Below are positions 24,030-32,836 of a stretch of DNA of 64,000 bases, one piece after another. Source of the DNA: Oscillospiraceae bacterium (GTDB taxonomy: Bacteria; Bacillota; Clostridia; Oscillospirales; Oscillospiraceae); contig JAKSQD010000001.1 in the NCBI GenBank assembly GCA_024404315.1, positions 54,894 through 118,893 on the forward strand. The letters run 5' to 3'. The number at the start of each line of letters is the position of its first letter. Position 1 is the stretch's first letter. The notes beneath the pieces were generated by a model that saw only the letters and a list, made by a program, of their open reading frames with translations, was not told the origin of the DNA and did no database searches. The position numbers were made by a program, and so were the translations under genes.

Positions 24030-24611
24030 TTAGCGCTTGGAGATAATCTGGTCGATGAGGCCGTACTCCTTGGCCTCCTCAGCGGTGAGCCAATGGTCAC
24101 GCTCGGTGTCAGCCTTGACGGTTGCCACATCCTTGCCGCAGTTTTCGGCCAGAATCTCGTTCAGGTGCTTCTTGATGCGCAGGAAGTGCTCCACGTCAAT
24201 CTCCATATCGGTGACTTTGCCCTGTGTACCCGCAGCGGGCTGGTGGATCATAATCTCTGCGTTGGGCAGAGCAATGCGCTTGCCCTTGGTGCCGCTGGAC
24301 AGCAGGAAAGCGCCCATGCTGGCGGCCATGCCGCTGCAAATGGTTTGCACGTCGCACTTGATATACTGCATGGTGTCATAGATGGCCATGCCAGCTGTCA
24401 CGGAGCCGCCGGGGCTGTTGATGTACAGCTGAATGTCCTTATCAGGATCCTGTGCCTCCAGGAAGAGCAGCTCTGCCTGAATCACCTGAGCCTGAGCGTC
24501 GTCCACCTCACCAGCCAGAAAAATAATGCGGTCGTTGAGCAGACGGGAGAAAATGTCATAAGAGCGCTCACCACGGGTGGTCTGCTCCACAACATAAGGA
24601 ATCAATGCCAT
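24030..24611 (-). CDS. clpP: ClpP, proteolytic subunit
   Basis: The 193-residue serine peptidase has its catalytic Ser98 in GMAASMGAF and His123 in MIHQPAAG; the aspartate is in the ADTERDHW block. It forms the 14-mer chamber served by ClpX. The start at 24611 ([25 protein letters not shown]) follows AAAGGAGTAACAAA and matches the usual N terminus; the frame is open to 24677 without support. It sits between tig and clpX, the conserved order. No CtsR heptad repeat was seen upstream. Confidence 0.97.
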   Translation of the reverse strand: MALIPYVVEQTTRGERSYDIFSRLLNDRIIFLAGEVDDAQAQVIQAELLFLEAQDPDKDIQLYINSPGGSVTAGMAIYDTMQYIKCDVQTICSGMAASMGAFLLSSGTKGKRIALPNAEIMIHQPAAGTQGKVTDMEIDVEHFLRIKKHLNEILAENCGKDVATVKADTERDHWLTAEEAKEYGLIDQIISKR

Positions 24612-24758
24612 TTTGTTACTCCTTTGAATGGGTCGATTGGAAAGGAACGGATGCTCTCTTTTCTTTCTCAGCACCACTGCCGCCCGGCAGCATAAACAAC
24701 CGGGACGACAGCGGTATTTATTGGTATTCTATCCCAAAGGAGAGGGGGTTATACCTGA

Positions 24759-26039
24759 TTAAGCCTCGACAACGACAGCGTTCTCAACGATCAGGTCGCC
24801 AGCCTTCTGCATCTTGACACCGAAAGCGACCTGGTCGGTAGTGACCATCTCACGGATGTCATCGACCTCACGGTCATACTGCTCTGCCAGCTTCTTGATC
24901 TCAGCCTCGATCTCCTCCTCGGAAGCCTCGATGCCCTCAGCGTTGACAACAGCCTCCAGAACCAGATCATTCTGGATGGAGTGCAGGCAGCCAGCACGCT
25001 GGTTATCACGGAACTCCTGGATGTTGGTGCCCATCATGCCCAGGTACTGATCCATGGTCATGCCATAAGCCTTGACCTGGTTCTGGAAGTTCTGGATCTG
25101 CTTGTCCAGCTCATACTCGACCATGGTGTCGGGAACCTCAACCTCAGCGTTCTCAATGACCTTGTTCATGACGGAGACCTCGAAAGAGGACTGAGCAGCG
25201 TCGGTCTTACGCTTCTCAACCTTGGCACGCAGGTCAGCCTTCAGCTCGTCCAGAGTCTCGAACTCGGAAACGTCCTTTGCGAACTCGTCGTCGATGGTGG
25301 GAACGACATCGGCCTTGATGGAGTTGACCTTGACCTTGAAGACGACAGCAGCGCCAGCCAGTTCAGCTGCACCGTACTCCTCGGGGAAAGTGACGTTGAT
25401 TTCCTTCTCCTCGCCGGTGGTCATGCCAACAACCTGCTCCTCGAAGCCGGGGATGAAGGTATGGGAACCCAGCTTCAGCTCATAGTTCTCGCCCTTGCCG
25501 CCCTCGAAAGCGACACCATCCTTGAAGCCCTCAAAGTCGATGACAGCGGTATCGGTCATCTCAGCGGCACGCTCCACGGTCTCCTGGGTGGTAGCACGGG
25601 AGATCAGGGGCTTGAGCTCGTTCTCGACATCCTCATCAGTGACCTCGACGGTCTCCTTGGGGCACTCGATGCCCTTATACTGACCCAGCTTGACCTCGGG
25701 CTTAACGCCGACGGTGACGGTGAACAGCAGGCCGTCAGGACCGGCGTGCTCCAGCTTGGTGTCAGGATAGCCGACCACATTCAGGCCAGCCTCGGTGATG
25801 GCAGCCTCCAGAGCGTCGGGATACAGCTCATTGATGGCATCCTCATAGAAAACGTTAGCGCCGTACATCTTCTCGATCAGCTTACGGGGAGCCTTGCCCT
25901 TGCGGAAGCCGGGGACGTTGATGCTGCCCTTGGCCTGACGATAAACCTTGTTGACAGCGGCGTCAAATTCCTTTGCGTCGATCTCGATGGTCAGAACGAC
26001 GGTATTCTTTTCTTTTTTCTCGACATTCTTCAGATTCAT
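24759..26039 (-). CDS. tig: Trigger factor, ribosome-associated chaperone and peptidyl-prolyl isomerase
   Basis: The 426-residue protein binds at the ribosome exit tunnel and shields nascent chains. The ribosome-binding signature GFRKGKAPRK is near residue 50, followed by a central FKBP-type PPIase domain (TDTAVIDFEGFKDGVAFEGGKGENYELKLGS) and a long helical C-terminal chaperone region. The start at 26039 follows AGGAGGAATCTATT; 21 upstream in-frame codons are not likely translated. Codon use is highly biased, as expected for an abundant protein. It heads the tig-clpP-clpX run. Confidence 0.96.
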   Translation of the reverse strand: MNLKNVEKKEKNTVVLTIEIDAKEFDAAVNKVYRQAKGSINVPGFRKGKAPRKLIEKMYGANVFYEDAINELYPDALEAAITEAGLNVVGYPDTKLEHAGPDGLLFTVTVGVKPEVKLGQYKGIECPKETVEVTDEDVENELKPLISRATTQETVERAAEMTDTAVIDFEGFKDGVAFEGGKGENYELKLGSHTFIPGFEEQVVGMTTGEEKEINVTFPEEYGAAELAGAAVVFKVKVNSIKADVVPTIDDEFAKDVSEFETLDELKADLRAKVEKRKTDAAQSSFEVSVMNKVIENAEVEVPDTMVEYELDKQIQNFQNQVKAYGMTMDQYLGMMGTNIQEFRDNQRAGCLHSIQNDLVLEAVVNAEGIEASEEEIEAEIKKLAEQYDREVDDIREMVTTDQVAFGVKMQKAGDLIVENAVVVEA

Positions 26040-26119
26040 AATAGATTCCTCCTGAATTGATGGCACTGGGCACAAAAACGCCCATGCGTCGGTTTGCAAC
26101 AACAGATTTGCAAGTTCCT

Positions 26120-26148
26120 ATTGTAACAGATTGCTTTTGAAATTTCCA
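26120..26148 (-). promoter_or_regulatory. Candidate tig promoter
   Basis: On the minus strand TGGAAA (26148-26143), a 17-base spacer and TACAAT (26125-26120). The -35 is weak but the spacing and AT-rich context fit. Confidence 0.5.
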
Positions 26149-26238
26149 CTAAATTTTTGCCAATTCTCAAATTTTTCACAAATACTCGCTTGTCCGTTTC
26201 GTGTAGAACAGGGCAAAAGCAGCGCATTGCTCCCACCG

Positions 26239-26922
26239 TCAGTCACGAACTTTTTGGGGCACAAAATTGAGGTGATCGGCAGAGATGAGCGAAAAGGTGG
26301 TGCCATTGTATTGGCCGGTGACGGCCAGGCGGCGGCTGGGGCCGTGAAGATGGGCGAACCAGCATTCTTTGACCTGGTATTTTTCCAGAACAGCCAAAAT
26401 TTCCGGGCATTTGTATCCCTGATAGATGGGGGGATAGTGAAGAAAAACCAGCTTTTCCCGGTCGCCCGCAGCTTTGAGGGAGGCTTCCAGACGCATCACC
26501 TCTCGGTTGAGCATCTTTTCGTTGTGGCCGCCCTTCTCCTCGTCCAGAAACCAGCCTCTCGTCCCGCAAAGAGCCACGTCATCGTACAGCTGGCAGGAAT
26601 TGTGGAGCAGCTGGAAGTCATAGCCGTTCTCGGCGAAAAACTTGGTCATTTTACTGGCGGTATTCCACCAATAATCATGGTTTCCCTTGAGGATAATCTT
26701 GTGACCCGGCAGGTCATTGAGAAAATCAAAGTCCTTTTTGGACTGCTCCAGGGTCATCCCCCAGCTGAGGTCGCCCGCAAGCACTACGGTATCTTCGGGC
26801 TGAACCACCTGAAAGCCCTCTCTCAGCTTGTCCACATAGCCGACCCACGCTCCGCCGAAGACATCCATGGGTTTCTTTGTGCTCAGGGAGAGGTGCGGGT
26901 CGCCGATGACATAAAGAGCCAT
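26239..26922 (-). CDS. Calcineurin-like metallophosphoesterase
   Basis: The 227-residue protein has the metallophosphoesterase signature in order: IGDPHLS (D-x-H), VLAGDLSWG (GD), KGNHDYWW (GNHD), HYPP and the C-terminal AHLHGPSRR (GH-x-H like, here AHLHG). The family hydrolyses phosphoesters with two metal ions; the natural substrate is not apparent. The start at 26922 follows CCGGAGGTTTTT; the frame runs open to 27060 through a region of inverted repeats and is not supported there. Upstream is thrC, with a long hairpin in between, so it may be transcribed separately. Confidence 0.88.
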   Translation of the reverse strand: MALYVIGDPHLSLSTKKPMDVFGGAWVGYVDKLREGFQVVQPEDTVVLAGDLSWGMTLEQSKKDFDFLNDLPGHKIILKGNHDYWWNTASKMTKFFAENGYDFQLLHNSCQLYDDVALCGTRGWFLDEEKGGHNEKMLNREVMRLEASLKAAGDREKLVFLHYPPIYQGYKCPEILAVLEKYQVKECWFAHLHGPSRRLAVTGQYNGTTFSLISADHLNFVPQKVRD

Positions 26923-26949
26923 AAAAACCTCCGGTTTGGAAAACGTGCC

Positions 26950-27020
26950 ACGCACCACGCAAAAGCGCAAACGAACCAGCTCCAAAGGAAAGCTTGCTCC
27001 GCTTTGCTTTTGCGTTGTGC
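26950..27020. repeat. 16-bp inverted repeat between thrC and the metallophosphoesterase
   Basis: CGCACCACGCAAAAGC (26950-26965) and GCTTTTGCGTTGTGCG (27005-27020) are complementary at 15 of 16 positions around a 39-base loop. It may end thrC transcripts, though the T-run on the minus side is short. Confidence 0.5.
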
Positions 27021-27077
27021 GTATTGTTTTTCCCCTCCGCATGGCACAGCAAAGCGCCACGCACGAGGAAAGAAACG

Positions 27078-28565
27078 TTATTTCAGAAATTCGTTGACGA
27101 CATCCTTCATCGCCTCTTTCTCACAGTCAGAGGTGAAGCGGACAGACTTATCCTTGAGGGATGCCAGAGGAGCAGGAACCTCCACGCCGGTGGTTTCTGC
27201 CAGCAGATCCAGCAGGGGCAGGCCGGTTTCCTCGGTCTCCACGTCCAGAGCGGAGAGAACCGCATCACTGAACTTGAAGGGGCTTGCAGTGGAAGCGACG
27301 ATGGTAACGGTATCGTCCTCGGTCTCCTTGCGGTAGTCGTCCAGCACCTTGAAGGCAACGGCGGTATGGGTATCAATGAGGTAATCGTGCTCCTGCTTCA
27401 TAGAAGCGATGGTGGCCTTGGTGGAATCCTCATCGGCACAGCCGGCGGCGAAGTCACGGTGAATCTTTTTCAGAATGGTATCATTGACGGTATAACGACC
27501 CTCGTTGTTCAACTGACCCATGTAGGTTTCAATCAGCTTGTCGTTTTCCTCGGACAGGGTATAGAGCAGACGCTCCAGGTTGCTGGAAATCAGGATATCC
27601 ATGGAGGGGGAAACGGTGGTATAGAAGGGACGGTTACGGTCATAGGTGCCGGTCTGGAGGAAGTCGGTGAGGACGTTGTTGCTGTTGGAGGCGCAAATCA
27701 GCTTATTGACGGGCAGACCCATATTCTTTGCATAGAAAGCGGCCAGGATGTTGCCGAAGTTGCCGGTGGGAACGCAGATATTGACCTTCTGACCCTCTAC
27801 GATTTCCATATCACGGAGCAGGTCGCAGTAAGCGGAGATATAGTAAATAATCTGAGGCAGGACACGACCCCAGTTAATGGAGTTGGCAGAGGAGAGGAAA
27901 TAGCCACGCTCGGCCAGCTCTGCACGGAGCGCTTCATCAGAGAAGAGCTTTTTCACGCCGGTCTGTGCGTCGTCAAAGTTGCCGATGACAGCGGAAACGC
28001 CCACGTTTTCGCCCTCCTGGGTCTGCATCTGGAGCTTCTGGATATCGCTCACGCCGTCACGGGGATAGAAAACCAGAATCTTGGTCTGCTCCACGTCCTT
28101 GAAGCCTTCCAGAGCGCCCTTGCCGGTATCGCCGGATGTGGCCACCAGGATGCAGGCGGTTTTCTTCTCAGCGGTCTTTTTCAGGGAGAGGGAGAGCAGG
28201 TGGGGCAGCATCTGGAGCGCCATATCCTTGAAGGCGCAGGTAGGGCCATGCCACAGCTCCAGGCAATAGGTATTATCATCCACCTTATGGACGGGAGCCA
28301 CAGCCTTGGTATCAAACTTTTCGGTGCTGTAAGCGGAAGCGGTCGCCCGAGCCAGTTCAAAGCTGGTGAAGTGCTCCAGGTACATGCCCATAATGTAGAT
28401 CGCCCGCTGCTGATAGCTCATGTTTTTGAGAGAGTTGAGCGCATTTTGAGGCAGACGGGGGAAAACCTGCGGAACGAAGAGGCCGCCTTCCCGGGAAAGT
28501 CCCTGGGCGATTGCCTCGGCTGGGGTGAAACTCAGCATCTTATTACGGGTGCTCACATAGTACAT
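27078..28565 (-). CDS. thrC: Threonine synthase
   Basis: The 495-residue PLP enzyme converts O-phospho-L-homoserine to L-threonine. The N-terminal MYYVSTRNK and EGLSREGGLFVPQ-like blocks (here AQGLSREGGLFVPQVFPRL), the PLP lysine motif CAFKDMALQML, ATSGDTGKGALEG and PTGNFGNILAAF are diagnostic of the longer, fungal-like class. The start at 28565 follows GAAGGAACCTTT; an ATG at 28583 encodes that very ribosome-binding site and is rejected. No other threonine genes are nearby and no T-box was recognised in the 107-base upstream gap. Confidence 0.95.
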   Translation of the reverse strand: MYYVSTRNKMLSFTPAEAIAQGLSREGGLFVPQVFPRLPQNALNSLKNMSYQQRAIYIMGMYLEHFTSFELARATASAYSTEKFDTKAVAPVHKVDDNTYCLELWHGPTCAFKDMALQMLPHLLSLSLKKTAEKKTACILVATSGDTGKGALEGFKDVEQTKILVFYPRDGVSDIQKLQMQTQEGENVGVSAVIGNFDDAQTGVKKLFSDEALRAELAERGYFLSSANSINWGRVLPQIIYYISAYCDLLRDMEIVEGQKVNICVPTGNFGNILAAFYAKNMGLPVNKLICASNSNNVLTDFLQTGTYDRNRPFYTTVSPSMDILISSNLERLLYTLSEENDKLIETYMGQLNNEGRYTVNDTILKKIHRDFAAGCADEDSTKATIASMKQEHDYLIDTHTAVAFKVLDDYRKETEDDTVTIVASTASPFKFSDAVLSALDVETEETGLPLLDLLAETTGVEVPAPLASLKDKSVRFTSDCEKEAMKDVVNEFLK

Positions 28566-28584
28566 AAAGGTTCCTTCTTTCATA

Positions 28585-28640
28585 AAAATGCCGACTTAGG
28601 CTCAAATTTGGTACGAGCAAGCCAAAGGTTCTGGCATTTT
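28585..28640 (-). terminator. Long hairpin between the dipeptidase and thrC
   Basis: AAAATGCC pairs with GGCATTTT at the ends, with a second pairing GGCTC...GAGC inside. Read on minus it ends GGCATTTTT, so it could terminate the dipeptidase transcript or attenuate thrC. Confidence 0.5.
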
Positions 28641-28672
28641 GGATGGATAATTGGTTGAGGAACAAGAGAAGC

Positions 28673-29611
28673 TTATCCGGTGCAGACCTTTTTGACCACT
28701 CTCATCATGTTATGGAAGAAGAGGTCTTTGACCAGTTTTTCGGAATAGTTCCGCCGCAGCAGGTTCTCATAGAGGCTTGCCCAGCTCCACACGCCAGTAT
28801 AGCCCTCGGGCAGGCTCTCGCAGCCGTCCCAGTCGCCGCCCAACGCCACGTTCTTCTCTCCGCCCAGGCTCAGGAAATGTTCCAGGTGGGCAATCAGGGT
28901 TTCTTCCGTCACGCTGCCCTCTCCCAGGAAGCGGGTATAGGCATTCAGTCCGGCAACCCCTTGATTTTTCATTATGGCAGTAAATTGTTCATCCGTCAAG
29001 TTCCTTGTATGGGAAAAGACCGCACGACTGTCAGAATGGGTGGCAATGATTGGCTTGCGAGCCAGCTCCATGACATCCCAAAAGCCGGGGTCAGAGAGAT
29101 GGGAGACATCCACCAGCATCCCCAACTGCTGCATCTTTTGCACATAGTCCTTGCCCAGGTCGCTCAGACCCCGGTTCGGCTCATCCATATGGCTGCCGGA
29201 AAGGGCGTTTGCATGGTTCCAAGTGGGGTTGACCGCCCGTACACCCCTATCATACGCCTTTTGAAGTCCCTCTAAGGAACAGCCAATCAGTTCAGCGCCC
29301 TCCACAGACAGAAAGGCGGCCACCTTTCCCTCACGGAAGGTTCGCTCGGCTTCGGCTGCGGTGCGGCAGTGGGTGATGGCATCGGCGTTTCGTTTCATCT
29401 CTTTTTCAAAGGTCTTAAACTCTCGTTTGACCATCATCTGATAGAAGGGAGCAGCGGAATCCCAATACACGGCGAAAAACTGCGCCATGGGGCCATAGCA
29501 GCCCACCCGCTCCAGGTTCCATTGACCCTTGCTGTTGGCAAGCTGCTGCTGAGGAAGATAGGTCAAACGAAAAAGCGTATCACAATGGCCGTCAAAAAGG
29601 GGAATTTTCAT
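28673..29611 (-). CDS. Membrane-dipeptidase-like metallopeptidase, family M19
   Basis: The 312-residue protein fits the renal dipeptidase family, zinc enzymes that cleave dipeptides including D-amino-acid-containing ones. Ligand motifs are FDGHCDT near the N terminus, VEGAELIG (bridging Glu), VDVSHLSDPGF, IIATHSDSRAVF and GGDWDG. There is no signal peptide, so it is likely cytosolic. The start at 29611 follows AATGGAGTGATTTGCC. It lies downstream of yraN by 71 bases and could be co-transcribed with rbgA-rnhB-yraN. The substrate is not known. Confidence 0.9.
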   Translation of the reverse strand: MKIPLFDGHCDTLFRLTYLPQQQLANSKGQWNLERVGCYGPMAQFFAVYWDSAAPFYQMMVKREFKTFEKEMKRNADAITHCRTAAEAERTFREGKVAAFLSVEGAELIGCSLEGLQKAYDRGVRAVNPTWNHANALSGSHMDEPNRGLSDLGKDYVQKMQQLGMLVDVSHLSDPGFWDVMELARKPIIATHSDSRAVFSHTRNLTDEQFTAIMKNQGVAGLNAYTRFLGEGSVTEETLIAHLEHFLSLGGEKNVALGGDWDGCESLPEGYTGVWSWASLYENLLRRNYSEKLVKDLFFHNMMRVVKKVCTG

Positions 29612-29682
29612 GGCAAATCACTCCATTTCAAAAAGGGAAGGGAAGTTCTGTTTTGCGAACCAGTTCCCTGTACTGAGCAGGT

Positions 29683-30078
29683 TCAAAAGCTTTCCACCTC
29701 GCTGGAATCAAATGCGTTTGGAATGTAATGGATGCGAGGGTTCCAAGTGTGTTCTCCCTGTGGGGCGTAAACCTCCGCCACGTCAAAGCGAGGCTGGCGG
29801 CACTCTTCCGGGTGCTCTCCCAACCACTGTTGGGCGGAAAGCAGGATTCTCTGTCGTTTGTGGAAACTGACCGCTTCCTTTGGGGCGCTGCCGGAAACAG
29901 ACCGCCGGGTCTTCACTTCCACAAACGCAAGGGTGGTATCATTGGCGGCAATCAGGTCAATTTCTCCCCAAATGCAGCGCCAATTGACCGCCAGAATTTC
30001 CACGCCCTGGCGTTCCAGGCGCTCCCGCACCCAACGCTCTCCCAACTGCCCCAGTTTTTGGGCGGATTTTCCACTCAC
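29683..30078 (-). CDS. yraN: UPF0102 (YraN) family nuclease-like protein
   Basis: The 131-residue product has the YraN core: GERWVRERLERQGVEILAVNWRCIWGEIDLIAANDTTLAFVEVKTRRS. The ExDLI and VEVK residues form the restriction-endonuclease-like PD-(D/E)XK motif. Family function is not established. It starts with GTG at 30078, four bases inside the end of rnhB (GTGA overlap), so translation is coupled. rnhB-yraN adjacency is common in Firmicutes. Confidence 0.9.
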   Translation of the reverse strand: MSGKSAQKLGQLGERWVRERLERQGVEILAVNWRCIWGEIDLIAANDTTLAFVEVKTRRSVSGSAPKEAVSFHKRQRILLSAQQWLGEHPEECRQPRFDVAEVYAPQGEHTWNPRIHYIPNAFDSSEVESF

Positions 30079-30698
30079 AGCTTTTTCAAAAAGGTCAGGC
30101 GGTGGATGGGACAGGGGCCATATTCCCGCAGCAGGGCATAATGGAGCTTGGTGGGATAGCCCTTATGCAGCTGAAAGCGGTATTCGGGATACTGTTCCGC
30201 CATTTCCATCATATAGTGGTCACGGCTGACTTTTGCCAGGATGGAGGCAGCGGCAATGCTGGCGGAAAGGCTGTCGCCCTTGACCACCATGCGATTGGGA
30301 AGGGTGATTCCTCGGTTCCGGTTGCCGTCAATGAGGGCGAAATCCGCCTTGGGTTTCAACTGTTGAATGGCTCGTTCCATGGCCAACATCCGGGCGTTGA
30401 GGATGTTGATTTCGTCAATCTCCCGCTCGGAGGCGGTAGCGACCGCCCAAGCAATGGCCTGTTCTTTGATGAGGGGAAAGAGCATTTCCCGGCGTTTTTC
30501 CGTCAGCTTTTTGCTGTCGTTCAGGTAAGGGAGGTCATAATTCTCGGGAAGAATGACCGCTGCGGCGTAAACCGCCCCGGCAAGCGGACCTACGCCCGCT
30601 TCATCAACACCACAGATCAAATCGTGGCCGTTTGCGTATTCTTCCCGCTCAATTGCCCACAAATCCACAGGCTCGGTTTCTTTTTTTACTCTGGGCAT
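30075..30698 (-). CDS. rnhB: Ribonuclease HII
   Basis: The 207-residue enzyme removes ribonucleotides from RNA-DNA hybrids and duplex DNA. The CGVDEAGVGPLAGAVYAAAV block holds the first Asp-Glu pair of the DEDD site; ALIDGNR and DSLSASIAAASILAKVSRDHYM supply the rest. The start at 30698 follows AATGGAGGAAATCCC. It lies 14 bases after rbgA and overlaps yraN by four bases, so the three genes form one transcription unit. Confidence 0.96.
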   Translation of the reverse strand: MPRVKKETEPVDLWAIEREEYANGHDLICGVDEAGVGPLAGAVYAAAVILPENYDLPYLNDSKKLTEKRREMLFPLIKEQAIAWAVATASEREIDEINILNARMLAMERAIQQLKPKADFALIDGNRNRGITLPNRMVVKGDSLSASIAAASILAKVSRDHYMMEMAEQYPEYRFQLHKGYPTKLHYALLREYGPCPIHRLTFLKKL

Positions 30699-30712
30699 GG
30701 GATTTCCTCCAT

Positions 30713-31717
30713 TCAGGGCGTTTCCAGCGTGAAACGTCCCAGTTTGCCGCTGCGGAACTCTTCCAGCAGGATGCGGGCTGTCCGCTCGGTGTCCACCTCG
30801 CCGCCGGAGATGAGGAACCCTCGGTTGCGTCCCGCCTGCTCCACCAACTCCCAGCTATCGAACGCCTCGGGGACATCAATGCGATAGCGTTCTTGGAGTG
30901 CCTTGGGGTAACGCTCGGCCAGCAGCTTCATAAGATTGAAGGCCAGCGTTTCCACGTCCAGGATGGTATCCTTCACAGCACCGGTGAAGGCCAGATACAT
31001 GCCCACCCGTTTGTCCTCAAACTTAGGCCAGAGGATGCCCGGGGTATCCAGCAGATCCAGGCCATCGTCCACCGTAACCCACTGCTTACCACGAGTGACA
31101 CCGGGGCGATTCTGAGCAATGGCGCTCTTCTTGTTGGCCACTTTGTTGATAAAGGTAGATTTGCCCACATTGGGCACGCCCACCACCATCACACGGACGG
31201 GGCGACCCACCATGCCTTTCTCCTCCCACTTGGCCATTTCTTCCTTCAAAATGGACTTGACCACGGGAGAGAACTGCTTCACGCCGGTTCCGGTCTTGCA
31301 ATCGGTTTGCAAAACAGACCAGCCCTGGGAGCGGAAGTGCTCCGCCCACCTGTTATTGAGAACCGGATCCGCCTGGTCGGCACGGTTGAGAATGACCATG
31401 CGGGGCTTGGTTTCCACAAGGCTGTCAATATCCGGGTTGCGGCTGGAAATAGGAATGCGGGCATCCACAATTTCCACCACCAAATCCACCATTTTGAGAT
31501 GTTCCTGAATCATACGGCGGGTTTTGGTCATGTGTCCCGGATACCACTGGATGTCCATGCCCTCCATCTGCGGCGCAGCCTGCTTTTGTGCGGCAACGGC
31601 AGAGGTTCGGCGGCTGGCCTTGGGTTTGCGGGGGTTGTTGTTGGAGCCGCCCTTGTAAGAGGCAGGCTTTCCGGCTCCGCCTTTGGGTGGCGCACTTTTA
31701 TGATTGCGTTTATTCAT
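30713..31717 (-). CDS. rbgA: Ribosome biogenesis GTPase RbgA (YlqF)
   Basis: This 334-residue circularly permuted GTPase acts in late 50S assembly. The G4 motif (NRAD) precedes the P-loop GVPNVGKSTFINK and DTPGILWP. The usual start of the family is the MDIQWYPGHMTKTRR block, which here begins at residue 54. The first 53 residues are a basic, Lys/Gly/Asn/Ala-rich extension. The start at 31717 has only a weak GATGGG; the ATGs at the conventional start have an ill-spaced GGAGGG, so the long form is favoured but not certain. It precedes rnhB, the B. subtilis order. Confidence 0.93.
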   Translation of the reverse strand: MNKRNHKSAPPKGGAGKPASYKGGSNNNPRKPKASRRTSAVAAQKQAAPQMEGMDIQWYPGHMTKTRRMIQEHLKMVDLVVEIVDARIPISSRNPDIDSLVETKPRMVILNRADQADPVLNNRWAEHFRSQGWSVLQTDCKTGTGVKQFSPVVKSILKEEMAKWEEKGMVGRPVRVMVVGVPNVGKSTFINKVANKKSAIAQNRPGVTRGKQWVTVDDGLDLLDTPGILWPKFEDKRVGMYLAFTGAVKDTILDVETLAFNLMKLLAERYPKALQERYRIDVPEAFDSWELVEQAGRNRGFLISGGEVDTERTARILLEEFRSGKLGRFTLETP

Positions 31718-31741
31718 ACGAATTTCCCATCAAAAGTTAGC

Positions 31742-31767
31742 AAAAAAGGGAACGGTTTCCCGCTCCC
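31742..31767 (-). terminator. Terminator after rplS
   Basis: On the minus strand GGGAGCGG pairs with CCGTTCCC over a GAAA tetraloop, followed by six T. Confidence 0.9.
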
Positions 31768-31794
31768 TTCTCAGCATCGTGAATGACTGAACGA

Positions 31795-32136
31795 TTACAG
31801 CTTCTCCTTGACCTTAGCAGCCTTACCAACACGGTCACGCAGGTAGTACAGCTTGGCACGGCGAACCTTACCCTTGCGGACGGTCTCGACCTTGACAACG
31901 TTAGGAGAGTGGACGGGGAAGACCTTCTCCACGCCAACGCCGTAGGAGATACGACGGACGGTAAAGGTCTCGGAAACGCCGCCGTTCTTCTTTGCGATAA
32001 CGGTGCCCTCGAAGATCTGGATACGCTCCTTGTTGCCTTCCTTGACCTTCAGGTGGACACGGACGGTGGAACCGATCTCGATAACGGGAGTCTCAGCCTT
32101 AACGTTCTGAGCGTTCAGAGTTGCAATCAGATTCAT
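31795..32136 (-). CDS. rplS: 50S ribosomal protein L19
   Basis: The 113-residue protein lies at the 30S-50S interface. [32 protein letters not shown] and [24 protein letters not shown] are the defining L19 blocks. The start at 32136 follows ATGGAGGATAAATACC. It has its own promoter and terminator, so it is monocistronic, with a leader of about 100 bases that contains a strong hairpin. Codons are those of a highly expressed gene. Confidence 0.97.
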   Translation of the reverse strand: MNLIATLNAQNVKAETPVIEIGSTVRVHLKVKEGNKERIQIFEGTVIAKKNGGVSETFTVRRISYGVGVEKVFPVHSPNVVKVETVRKGKVRRAKLYYLRDRVGKAAKVKEKL

Positions 32137-32191
32137 GGTATTTATCCTCCATTGGTATAGGTGTTCTTACCTTTCTGGCACATTGGCACAC

Positions 32192-32209
32192 ATCCTGCCC
32201 TTGCAGGAT
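32192..32209 (-). promoter_or_regulatory. Hairpin in the rplS 5' leader
   Basis: ATCCTGC (32192-32198) and GCAGGAT (32203-32209) form a perfect 7-bp stem with a four-base loop in the untranslated leader. It may belong to an L19-type autoregulatory leader, as known for some Firmicutes; I could not match it to a consensus. Confidence 0.4.
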
Positions 32210-32242
32210 CGGCAGAGGAACGCCCTTTATTCAGACCCGAAT

Positions 32243-32271
32243 ACTTTAACACAAAATTTTCAGAATTGCAA
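32243..32271 (-). promoter_or_regulatory. rplS promoter
   Basis: On the minus strand TTGCAA (32271-32266), a 17-base spacer and TAAAGT (32248-32243). Confidence 0.65.
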
Positions 32272-32364
32272 GAGAAATTTTCAAAAAAAGCAAAGTACTC
32301 TTCCGATTGTTTGCACTGAAAAAAAAGATTCCAGACCCATCCTTCTTGGTTCCCAACGCCGGAT

Positions 32365-32682
32365 TTACAGCGCAGCGTCCAGAGCGTCGGTGTAGGCAAA
32401 CTTGGGCATAGCGCCCACCTTACGGGCAACCTCTTTTCCGTCCTTGAGGATGACGACGCAGGGAATGCTCATAATGCCAAACTGCTGGGCAAGAGCGCCC
32501 TCCTGGTCCACATCGACCTTGCCAATCACGGCCTTGCCCTCGTATTCGGCGGCGATCTGCTCAATGGCGGGAGCGATCATGCGGCAGGGGCCGCACCAGG
32601 TCGCCCAGAAATCCACCAGCATCACGCCGGGCTTCTGAGCGGCTTCCTGGAAGGTTTTGTCGTTAAAATGAATCAGTGCCAT
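32365..32682 (-). CDS. trxA: Thioredoxin
   Basis: The 105-residue protein is a classic thioredoxin that reduces protein disulfides. The active site WCGPC is at residues 29-33, and the VDFWATWCGPCRMIAPAIE block is standard. After the cis-proline loop the sequence is GIMSIPCVVIL, with cysteine where threonine is usual; this extra cysteine could be a third redox-active thiol. The start at 32682 follows AAGGAGAACTATC. It lies near rubrerythrin but is separated from it by that gene's terminator. No thioredoxin reductase is in the window. Confidence 0.96.
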   Translation of the reverse strand: MALIHFNDKTFQEAAQKPGVMLVDFWATWCGPCRMIAPAIEQIAAEYEGKAVIGKVDVDQEGALAQQFGIMSIPCVVILKDGKEVARKVGAMPKFAYTDALDAAL

Positions 32683-32761
32683 GATAGTTCTCCTTGTTTT
32701 TTATTTCAAAGGGATTGTTTTGAGCTTCAACCTTTCCACCTTATTGTGTGCCAGCGAAAAG

Positions 32762-32801
32762 AAAAAAACCGCACACCAGGACAAATCCTCCCGGCGTGCG
32801 G
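32762..32801 (-). terminator. Terminator after rubrerythrin
   Basis: On the minus strand CCGCACGCC pairs with GGTGTGCGG (one G-U pair), followed by seven T. Confidence 0.88.
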
Positions 32802-32836
32802 CGAAACGCTTATCGGTTCATCAGCGGCACAGGAGA

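Noticed and set aside
24612-26238. CtsR or CIRCE heat-shock operators around tig-clpP
   Set aside because: I looked for CtsR heptad direct repeats and the CIRCE inverted repeat upstream of tig and clpP and saw neither.
28566-28672. T-box riboswitch before thrC
   Set aside because: The 107-base leader is too short and lacks a recognisable T-box sequence; only a terminator-like hairpin is present.
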